From the NCBI RefSeq assembly GCF_037975245.1, contig NC_092565.1:5779999-5843998 (forward strand): a DNA stretch of 64,000 bases, given 5' to 3'. Every line of letters begins with the position of its first letter. Within the stretch, counting starts at the first letter, position 1. The DNA comes from Apostichopus japonicus. Its lineage: Eukaryota; Echinodermata; Holothuroidea; Aspidochirotida; Stichopodidae. This document shows, piece after piece, positions 47,705 to 64,000 of this stretch. The notes under the pieces were generated by a model. It had not been told where the DNA came from and ran no database searches. It was given only the letters and a program-made list of their open reading frames with translations. A program made the translations under genes and the position numbers.

Positions 47705-48805
47705 AAGCAGCTTCTATCCTCCCCCTTCATCAAACATCACCCCCCACCCACATCTCCAGGGATTATGCCACAGCCACTCTCTTACGGCATCTCGTTCTCG
47801 TGTCTACGACCAGGAACCACTGACCACTACGTACCTGTGATATCTACAAGCTGTATAATATGGACTGATTACCAGAGTTACCTTGCCTATTTCTTCTTCC
47901 AAGTCGACAGGACTTATCAGGGATAAGCCGAGAATTGTTTTGTAATTTCCTTTCATCGTTCAAAGAGGTTTAGAATCATGATCAGTATCCTGTCTCATTC
48001 ATTCCTGTTTTTCTCTTTGATTTATTTGGTTTTTTTGTTGTTTTTGTCTTCTTCAACTGACAAGGAATTGTGAACCCTCGCTCCTCTGTGACAGGATTCC
48101 TTTAGCTATCGTTGGGCATTTCTTATAAACCATGGTCGTTTAGCTGAACAGTACTTCCACAGGATGTAATATCTAAGCATTAGATATGTTAATACTAACA
48201 ATGTAACAAGCTGCTTCATTGACATAGCCACTCGGAATTCAGTTACTATATACATAAATATCTGTAGTTACGACAGCCTAGATAAAATAGCTCAATCCTG
48301 TGCCTAGCTCCTTTAATGAGCACCACACAACCGCCTCTTTCCTCCGTCCTAGAACCAACTGGTAACGTGACAGAAATGCTTACTGATTCACAGTTGACCA
48401 ATAGTTGTAATAGAGGACTCTCTGTGGTTATGTAACATCTTCTCCATTCCTCTCGTTAAATTATTCAATTTACAATCTTCCCTTTAGTTCCCTATCTCCT
48501 CACAACTACTGCACACTTGTTCTACATTGGCAAGGGTATCACATCTATATATATATCTATATATATGTATTTCTAATTGGATAGAATTGTAATACTTAGG
48601 TTTATACATTGAGGGACTTTGGGTGTTATTAAATCTTGTCCATTTTGTCTTGACTTGATTTCTGGAGGATTAGGCTTAATTAAGGTCACCTTCTCTTTGT
48701 CATGCATCATTTTCAAGGAAATGTAATGTCATGGTTATATTGTTACACTGGTTTTCTAAGCCTCTGCTTCATGTGTTGAATAAAATTTTCTAAAAAAGAT
48801 GAAAT
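47705..48805 (+). other. 3' untranslated region of the NPM-like gene
   Basis: About 1.1 kb of non-coding sequence follows the stop codon. It contains a short AT microsatellite near 48548-48570 and ends around the poly(A) signal. No reading frame in it looks like a gene. The exact cleavage point is inferred from the AATAAA position. The right limit given here is therefore approximate. Confidence 0.7.
48779..48784 (+). promoter_or_regulatory. Poly(A) signal AATAAA
   Basis: Canonical AATAAA, 1.08 kb after the stop codon. It is followed within 40 bases by a T/G-rich stretch (agtgttttattg) that can serve as the downstream element. It is the clearest signal after the stop and marks the likely transcript end. 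Confidence 0.7.
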
Positions 48806-51086
48806 CTTGATGACTCTTGCAGTGTTTTATTGATAAATCTCAATCTATAATTCATGATCTCCTAACGGAAGGTTGTCTTAGAGACAGTTAAGGTTTATAA
48901 TTATACAAAATTTGTTGTTGACTTTTATATTAAGGTAGGGTTAATGAGGCTCTACAACCCACGACCAAAATCAACAGCGTGCGCTTTCATATCGGTCGTA
49001 TCTAGTTCCGCGTATCTTGACGAGCTGCACTCTTTGCACACAGGTCGTAATGGTACCATGAGATGATCTTCAGAAGTACACATACAATTTGGTTCATAAC
49101 TATTGAAGAAGAGATCTTTTGAGCCCTGATTTTTTTAAAGTTTCGAGTCAAATTTACTGTGTGAAGGACCTTAACTTGTTTTTGTCTGAAAGCCCATTTG
49201 TCAGTAAGCGAAACAGCTCAAGTGGAACCACGAACTAGTCGATCACCCATATGCGTCAGTATGCAAGTTCACCCGGCGTGGTAGCATGATTGTGAGCCCG
49301 GGCAGGCAAACATGTTACTTTTAATTCAGAGACCGTTAAGAATTACAGATCAGGCATGAAAGACCGCACCCTCTGTAGCAGACACTGTATAGCCCTTGCA
49401 TGATGTGCACAGTGTACACTTGTGTACACATTACATGGATTAGTTAGCAACATTACAACGTCACATTCTCACTTCATGTTGAGGTTGTAAAAACAGACTA
49501 CCGTGACTACATACAAGGGTATTATTTCCTTTTGACTTGTAATGTCAATGCACTGTATGCAAGATTTAGAGGCATTTCCACATAAACCTGCTTGTTTTGT
49601 GGTCACATTTATAGCACACCAGTGACCCTTTAGTACTTCCTTTCCATAATATCTTGTTACAATTACGGATTTAACTGTGCATGCTATTTGCTCCAGAATA
49701 GCTCTATATTTGTCACGTTCCAGGAATGTATGTACTGCTTCCGGGAATGGAATAGAATTGTTACATCAGGAATTACATTTATTACCCAAAGAGAAATCAC
49801 ATGATTTCATAGTATTCAATTGTATCTCACATTTGACAAAATTTGACCTTGATCTCAGTGTACTATCGGTATTGGGTCATCTTTTCTCTACAATGTGGAC
49901 TCAAAACGTTGATGTTAAAGTTAGGCCGGTGTAGACCTTTTGTGCAGACAAGTATAGGATATTTCATCATTGTATAAAGTACGTTTGAGGTCTGCAAGGG
50001 AAATCACCCCGTTTTCACAAAAAGACAGAAGTTGTTTTCCTCCCAATAGCTTCACCACGCAGTGTTTTATTACTGAATGAGATGTAAATATGAACATGAT
50101 ACATCGACAATCCTACAAGTGGTTTCATGAAGTCATGTGACTCTGACAGCCCACAGTACCCTTCTCACCGTCTTAATTAGTTAAACACTCATCAATTGAT
50201 CTTTTTGTAGAAAAACTTGCATCTGTATTTTATATAGCTTTAAGCAAATGATGGCACCCGAAGATAGAAGGGGGTGGGGGGAAGGGACTAGATTAGAATT
50301 CCCCTTTGAACCACACTGATCTTTATACACCACGTTCCGGCGATGTTCATACCCCTGTATATTATAATCGTTGAAAGCGGTGTCTACACTTCGTCTCACC
50401 TTCCACCAAACTGTCTACATTATATGTGGGGGCATAGCCTTTCTTTTCAAGGTGGTTCAAAAAAATATTTTTGGGGGGGGGGAGTTTGGGTCAGACAAAT
50501 ATTTGGGGCCTAGTCACCCCTCCCTCTGTGACTACGCTACTGACCGTATGAGAAGTATATGGAAAAGAACAGTTCGTGTAAACCTATGAAATACATTATG
50601 AGAATTTTAACTAAATTTATGAGCAATTTGTGCAATCGCAAATTCGTCTCATCCTCCCCCATCCCCATCGTATTTTAATCCCCCCCCCCATCGTCGTCTC
50701 CGTCCTCCCCGACCCCATCAATGCTATTCTCAACGCACGTTCAGTTTCTTAATTGGTCAGTTTTCCACTCGAAAAATTAAATCGTCACCCAGGACATCAT
50801 TTTCAGCAAATAATTCTGTTATAACATAAACAATCCCTTTCTTTGCATTGTTAAAACGTAGTTAAACCCCGTTTTGCATTGTCAATGAGGGGAAAGCGCA
50901 GAATCATGAAATTTTCGCGTCAAAAGTAGTGACATTATAATGACGAGCTGAGAGCTTGTAAGCAATGTCATCCCACTCCCTTCCCACCCACACACACGCA
51001 CATAAAACTCATTGTTCACTTCATTATCCCGTACCCGGATCTTTTGTTTTCGAATTGAGAAAATAATTTGAAACAATGGTTCAATA
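48806..51086. other. Start of the intergenic region
   Basis: CpG content rises just past the transcript end, from about 48.96 kb. A degenerate transposon-like relic lies at 50425-50541. I see no gene, RNA or other element. Confidence 0.5.
50425..50541. mobile_element. Degenerate MITE-like relic
   Basis: The right end, GTGACTACGCTACTGACC, and the left end, TGTGGGGGCATAGCCTTT, are imperfect inverted copies of a CAGTGGCGTAGC-type terminus, with a G-run inside. No target duplication can be assigned. It resembles the intact element at 51087-51430 only in type. Confidence 0.3.
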
Positions 51087-51430
51087 CAGTGGCGGAGCTA
51101 GGGGTATTGGCCAGGGGGGCGAGAATGGTCTGTAGGGGCGCTTTCGACACTATCTAAGCGGAGCGCCACCACAGGTTGGCGCGGAGCGTACAGAATTTTT
51201 TTGAGTAAAGATACTCCCTAGATCGACGGAAATGACCCTTTCCGGGCCTTACTAATATGCAGATAATGTGACAAATGTCAATAGATAGATGAGAGCGCAA
51301 TAAAAAAGTCAATCGCGAATAAGTAAAAGTGGTAAAAAGCTAAAAAGGGCGCCAGCAGTCCATTTGAGTCCGTCAGGGGGGGGGGGTGGGGGGGGCATCC
51401 GCCCCTGACTGTATGGACGCTCCGCCACTG
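51087..51430. mobile_element. 344-bp MITE with CAGTGGCGGAGC ends
   Basis: Both ends carry CAGTGGCGGAGC in inverted orientation (12 of 12). The flanks GTTCAATA (51079-51086) and GTTCAACA (51431-51438) form an 8-bp duplication with one difference, which suggests an hAT-type insertion. The inside is G-rich, with no transposase. Confidence 0.85.
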
Positions 51431-58440
<7,010 letters not shown>

Positions 58441-58471
58441 TGACGTCACTGATTGAAATACTATGACGTCA
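58441..58471 (+). promoter_or_regulatory. Pair of CRE octamers, possible promoter
   Basis: Two full TGACGTCA palindromes at 58441-58448 and 58464-58471 lie 23 bp apart, about two helical turns. They sit 40 bp before AACATGGCC at 58508-58516, which has a good translation-start context but opens only a six-codon frame. An octamer-type ATTTGCAT lies near 58581. CREB/ATF-family factors bind this palindrome. Promoter activity is inferred. Confidence 0.4.
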
Positions 58472-61400
58472 TTTCACCTGCTAGTTTCGTCGCTTCTTAC
58501 TTGAACAAACATGGCCGATATTTCTGAATAAAGAATAGATCTAACACCTATTGTATAGCATTCCGTGGCGGATTCTAGCTATTTGCATATAACTTCGCCC
58601 GACAGATGCCTTTGTTTGGGTCAAATTAAAGAGAGCCATCCAAGTTGTTATTCGTCAAATGAAGTATTGGGGGGTAGTAAACAAGTCCTACAGGAGCCTA
58701 CTGGGTTCAGTGACGAGGCACTAGCTTTGGTCCTGTTTGCTTGTATAGCAGAATTTCTCCTAGCGGGGGGCGCCGTCTCTTTTGGAAAACAGATGAATGA
58801 ATTTGTCGAATGTTTTGCCCTACTTCGATCGTTACCAAATAAACCGCATATTGTTATCGAGATATCTGTAAATATGACCGCTTCAGCAAGGATAATATTA
58901 TTATCGAGGTACACTGGTCCCACGTCTCGGGCGGGGCACCTGTTATGTACTGAATTCTTGTCACGGAGAGGTGATACACGCGATCTCGTCCTGGGCGGAG
59001 GACGCGTGCAATCCTGAGGGAGAAAGGTTGAAGCACTTTTCAAAGATATGGTATACAGCATATTATCAACAGTAGATCAAACCACGGTTATACGACTATA
59101 CAAACTTGATAAGAACACATCAATGAGGCGAATGGGGTTTGGGGGTTGGTAAGGGGGTTGTTAGAACAACCGTCCTTAGGAGGGGGTAAGATGTGGCGTT
59201 AACTTCCGGCGAGGACGTGCGTTAGATTTCTTTCTTCAAGCTTTAACTTACAAAATTAGTTCTAAGGTAACCAAAACTTTATACCACGTTTGCCATGTTG
59301 ATTATTTCCTCACCTAACCACAGGGAACCTACCGTAGGGAAAAGTGTCTAAGCTAAGGACTGTTTAGGTTTGTAACTCGCAAATTGGTACGCACTCTTCA
59401 AGTTCAAGGGTGGGCGTGAGCACAGAAAAATTGTAACTCGACCTGCCGACTAGCCCTCCCCAATCCCCTACCCCATTCGATTCTATACCACTGACTGTAA
59501 TTTTTCTTACTATATTTAGGTAGAAAAACACCACGTAAACTGTACGTGATATTAAACAAGCGAAATTTGTTATTGGAGCGTCGAGTTTTTGACTAGATAG
59601 TTAGACAGTATTTGCATTATTGTCTCAAATTATATTTGCCCGACAAAAAAAAGGACTTTAAAATGATAAATATCATATAAATTCCTTGCGAACATAATTG
59701 ATATCATTTTGAATGCAATACTACAGAAATCACGTGGTAAAACATGATTTAATTCCAGTAACCAAATATGTTGTGTATGTGCGGTTATTGTACTCCACCC
59801 CCCTCCCTCCCCACCCTCCCACACCAAAACATACAAATTTAATTGCAGACTTAGCTTTCAATTTGGTTTCAAACCGTTTCTTTCAATTCCTTTTAGAGTG
59901 AATTCAAGAATTTAGTTCATGTGTTTGTTTTCCTTTTCTTTGTAATCTATCGTCTTTTGTCTACGGAATTCCTCCAGCATTCTTATAGTGCATTGTCTGC
60001 TTACAAGTTTGTATACTCTGAAACAGAATCTCAACTTTGTTACTCTCCAAGTAGAGTGGTGCGTTGAATTAAACAGATCGCATAGATGATATACAACAGT
60101 AGCCTAACCCGTTCTATTTACTCACACGCTAACGGTAAGTACAGTTTGAAGAAAAAAAATGTTTGTTATCTTTGGACTTCAAATTAAGTTGGTTCAGCTT
60201 GCAGGAAAAGTCAATGTAATTAGTCTAAAAAAAAGGTTAACTTGGTCCTTCCAAGTATGCAAATTGCCGTCACATAGTTAAAGCAGAGTTTGGCTTACGT
60301 TATTTGATAAACCTCCAATCAATGATTGCTAAAGTCAAACGGCGGCTCCTTAACAGTCAATCAGTGTGTATTCTTTCGTTTATTTAAGACCGTAAACTGC
60401 GGCCATTAATAGGTTGTGTTTAAAAGCTCGGTTGGATTTGACGCAAGACAAATATGATTTCATTTGGTGAAAAATGCAAATTATGCTAGGAATGCTCTCG
60501 ACCTTTGAGTTACAGATTAAACGTTATTTCCTTTGTCGTTCATATACAGGAGGTTCGCGGAATTTAGAAAAAAACCAATGTCAAAACTTGGCTTGTTCCA
60601 TTTCTCTCGTGGGGTTGCGTCAGTAGTAATATCCAAAGTGACCGATTCGTCGCGCTCATGGTGCACGATGAGCATAGGCTATTTAGGCATGTATGCAAGT
60701 GGCCGCCAGGCTGCTGACAAAACGCAGAATCGCATGATCCCCATGAGCTATCTCGAACTGGGAATATAATGGTCATTGAGTGAATAAGTATTTAGGATGG
60801 AGCCACGCGCCTATGTATAAAAACACTTGAATAAACACAATACAAAAACAATGCAAAAGCAAAACAAAACAAAAAAAGACAAGCAAAACAAAGCAACAGA
60901 TGAAACCACAGTTACCCCCTTCCTGTGGTTTGAAGTTTATTTCTATTATTTATATGGGCCACGTATCCCAACCAAATAGCGGCGTTAGAAAAAGAAAGTA
61001 AAAAAAAAACCGGTTGTCATAGTTATACAAAAGAAAACCAAACAACGCGGTCCGTGGTTTCAACTTTGGACTGAAAACCAGGACTACCTATAATTCAGAT
61101 TTGTATATTTTTCAGTAACCGTAACTTATATTAAATTTGAAAGGTATATACTATTCTTTTGAAATTGTAAGTTTCGGGCTTATGTTACCGCTGGTTAATG
61201 GCGTCAGAGAAACTATAAAATTACGGCACTGGCTTCCGTCGAACACCGATGAACGATCCGGAGCTATTACTCGACATGAAATGATTTTCAAGTTATGACG
61301 GAAATACAAATAAAAGGGCAGCACGTACCCCGAAATTATGATAATCGATTCTGGGGTGACTTGGAAGTGGTAGAAAAAAGAATGAATTTAACATATTTTA

Positions 61401-62242
61401 ACTGAAGGGCATAGCTGAAACCAATAAGAGACAACTGAGGCGTTTTCCGCCGTAATGATATTTTGTGTATTTAATGTTGTACAATTATAGGCATACTGCC
61501 AAAACACAATCATGACGTCACCCCTTTAATACTCTCTAGGTTACCTTGGCGATGGAACCAGTGGCTACCATTGACAGTTCCGGTCGGGATAAACGTACAC
61601 GTGCTGCAACACAATTTTACAACTATATGCAACGTACAGCTACATAGTCGCCTACTACCCTGCGTTATGGGATAAGGGAATTAAGTTTAACCAAAACAAA
61701 ACCCATATTTACAGTATCAAAGTATGACGTCATCACATGACCAGACGACCCATCACCTTTAAGCAAACAGACCAATGAAAGATAGACCGGTCACAGAGAG
61801 GGTTCAACAGACGATTATTAAAACACAAGATATGGATTATTACTAGACTTCTCTTAAGTGCGTTTGTCCTTCTCTACGTCTCCTACCATGGGTGCCTGTT
61901 CGTCTCGTTTCTTATCAAGACAAATAAAAAATGTTGATCTTAGTTTTTAAAATGTTAAGTGATAAGTTATAGATACGTTACTGTTCATCTCCTGAAGGGC
62001 GGGGGGGGGGGGTGCGATCTAACAACAGTTGGCCTATATAACTATATAGTGCTATAATACGGTGTTGGAGTCACGCTGGACCGACAGCATCTATCATGGA
62101 GGGTCGTATCCTAAAATCGAGTGATAATCTTATTTCAAAATCTCTTAAAATAAATCGCATGAACATGTACCCATAAATCTGTCATCGTGGGCTTGTCAGT
62201 GATGACGTCTAATTTTTTAGATGGGAAGGTTTGGTGGTACAT

Positions 62243-62244
<2 letters not shown>
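58472..62244. other. Intergenic region, CpG-rich part
   Basis: CpG-rich relative to the introns. Overlapping open frames on both strands at 58565-59061 and 60533-60776 match no family I recognise and shadow each other. CRE octamers occur at 61513 and 61725. Nothing else identified. Confidence 0.4.
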
Positions 62245-62292
<48 letters not shown>

Positions 62293-62309
62293 TATATATA
62301 TATGTATAG

Positions 62310-62367
<58 letters not shown>

Positions 62368-62372
62368 AATAT
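62245..62372. repeat. (AT)n microsatellite
   Basis: About 128 bp of AT dinucleotides in two blocks separated by a short GTATAGCC interruption. Confidence 0.97.
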
Positions 62373-63358
62373 GTATTGATATAATTGCTCGTGTTAGGAT
62401 TCTTTGATCATGATTGTTACACCAAATAATATCAATCGTTTAAAAATATCCTTGCAAGATACAATCGGATTATCGAAAAGACCCACGTAAGTCGTTTATT
62501 CTACGCGCACATAGTTCTGTAATGACGTCATTTCTCCTAGCTTATAGATATATATTAGGGTTATAGGTCCGTAAATTCCCTATTTTGTGTACACAGGAGA
62601 CCACAATCTTGATCGACTCGGTCGATAAAAAAAAATAGTTTTCTTGTTCAACTCAACAGAACCTTGACACAATTTTATATCTCTCAGTGCAATTTCTACT
62701 CCCTTAATTTTGTCACCGAATTAGCGATAATAAGTATAATGTGATTTAGGTAAGAGATTTGATAAATACAATTTGGTCCATAAATAGCATGACTAACTTA
62801 GTCAGATTGTACAACTAATTGGTCTATGACGTACGTCCTATACCACAATTACTAGTACGTTGTACGTGTTGTACATGCTGTCGAATATGTACCCCCCCCC
62901 CACACCCCCTAACCCACACAAGCACACGCGAATGTTAACGAATGTTAAAGTGAATTATTAGGGGGTTGCCTTGTATTATCTCAACATCAGGCAACCACTT
63001 CATGTCATTAACCTTCCTTGGTGTGGACGTCACAGGTTATATGAACCATTCATGCTTGCTTTGTGATTCACGTGTATTCTACATTCCAATTACGCTTTAC
63101 CATAAACAAAATAGTTAATAATTGACAGAAGCAGAAGCAGAATGCATGCTTAAATTTGCAAACATTGAACTACGTTGTAACCGTAGTATAATTAATGAGT
63201 AGACAGCGAGGATACATGGGACGGTAATTGACAAGACACCGAAATCGTTCGTTTTACGTTCAATACAGAAGTAAATGTAACACGAGACCTCATGTCCTCC
63301 ATTTTCATCTCCTAATCATCTATAAGAAATTCATACATGTAAAGCAAAGGAAAATGGA

Positions 63359-63361
<3 letters not shown>
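62373..63361. other. Intergenic sequence
   Basis: AT-rich sequence with one CRE octamer (62523-62530) and a C-run near 62890. Nothing else seen. Confidence 0.5.

Positions 63362-63422
<61 letters not shown>
63362..63422. repeat. (TA)n microsatellite
   Basis: About 30 uninterrupted TA units. Confidence 0.98.
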
Positions 63423-63425
<3 letters not shown>

Positions 63426-63599
63426 CAGTGCGTTCACCTGTTAAGATTTGTTGATTTCAGTGTTAGGGTGTCTCTGCCACCCGTGTCCAATATTAAGCCG
63501 CCGATGGTTCCATCGACGACTGTTTATTGATGTATTCCTACAATACAAATAAGACCGTGCGCCCACCAGACAATTCAGTGGGACCAATTAAAAAGTAGT

Positions 63600-64000
63600 T
63601 TATTGTGCCATACCTTTTTGAGAAGGATAAATTGTATTTACATCAGTATATATTTTGAGCATGTACCTTTCTACCAACCGAGAGAGGAGAGGAGAGTTGA
63701 TTTTCAACTTGTCCACAAGGTATACATGTTGGGTGGGGTGATTTAATGGCATAATCAAAAGAGGTTTCTGGTTTGTAACAATGTTTAAAAGTCTTTGGAT
63801 AAATTTATGTCCAGAGTGAATAAGCCATTGACTTGTAGTAAGTAAAGATAGAACATCACCTTTGACATTCTGTAAAGTTAACGAGACGACTGTGATGACA
63901 TCAAGTCGCAATTTGGCAGTCACTTGAAATGATTTAAAATCCTTTATATTTGTTCCGAATATATAACTCTGTTTTATTTTAAGTCGTGAAGTTTTATCGT
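63600..64000 (-). CDS. Unidentified minus-strand reading frame, open to the window edge
   Basis: 132 codons without a stop run from the right edge to TAA at 63600-63602, so the start lies outside the window. The product has an ordinary mixed composition with Leu/Ile/Val-rich stretches (VVSLTLQNV, LLTTSQWLI, PLLIMPLNHP) rather than low complexity. No domain is recognised. The stop codon is embedded in an AATAAA on the minus strand, so a transcript could end right there, as in compact genes or mobile elements. There is no ATG at the apparent start near 63923, where the codon is GTG, and the frame continues upstream. It could be a terminal exon of a gene to the right, a mobile-element remnant, or chance. 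Confidence 0.25.
   Translation of the reverse strand, partial: DKTSRLKIKQSYIFGTNIKDFKSFQVTAKLRLDVITVVSLTLQNVKGDVLSLLTTSQWLIHSGHKFIQRLLNIVTNQKPLLIMPLNHPTQHVYLVDKLKINSPLLSRLVERYMLKIYTDVNTIYPSQKGMAQ

Noticed and set aside
58565-59061. Overlapping frames of 150 (+) and 137 (-) codons as genes
   Set aside because: They shadow each other on opposite strands, match no family I recognise and lack clear splice or poly(A) signals.

Overview
The window is animal nuclear DNA: AT-rich, with long introns, GT..AG splice sites, minisatellites, (AT)n microsatellites, short non-autonomous DNA transposons and long G/C homopolymers. The only gene I can establish is the 3' part of a nucleoplasmin/nucleophosmin-family histone chaperone on the + strand. 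Nine exons (401-491, 1440-1570, 2451-2558, 4271-4311, 13056-13140, 24094-24132, 29972-30055, 47024-47098, 47654-47704) join in frame into the last 234 residues. In order these hold the end of the nucleoplasmin core beta-barrel, two acidic tracts with a bipartite-type nuclear localisation signal between them, a lysine-rich linker, and a C-terminal helical domain with the W-x-W signature of NPM1. The first part of the core domain lies left of the window. A marine invertebrate deuterostome is likely, and an echinoderm is a plausible guess because the mitotic apparatus protein p62 of sea urchins belongs to this family. The species assignment is inference.

Layout: 1-400 is intron. 401-4311 holds four clustered exons; intron 2 carries a ~44-bp minisatellite whose unit resembles the 3' splice site and start of exon 3. 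4312-47023 is mostly introns of 5.8 to 17 kb with isolated small exons. The 17-kb intron 7 (30056-47023) contains a pair of hAT-type MITEs with perfect 8-bp target-site duplications (32298-32745, 40398-40837), a 1.75-kb array of a 33-bp repeat (33931-35678), a polypurine block (43198-43838), and a 152/157-bp tandem duplication (43839-44147). The stop codon is at 47702-47704, followed by a 3' UTR of about 1.1 kb and an AATAAA at 48779-48784.

48,800-64,000 reads as intergenic sequence. No convincing gene is seen there, apart from an unidentified minus-strand reading frame that runs off the right edge (63600-64000). This part differs in character from the gene body. It is visibly richer in CpG, holds seven full TGACGTCA (CRE-type) octamers between 53.3 and 62.5 kb, another MITE (51087-51430) and three long AT arrays. 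It lacks the TACAGTA/TACTGTA words that are abundant in the introns. The pattern fits mosaic gene-body methylation, but that is inference. I see no operons, phage, CRISPR or rRNA, and no second gene working with the chaperone.
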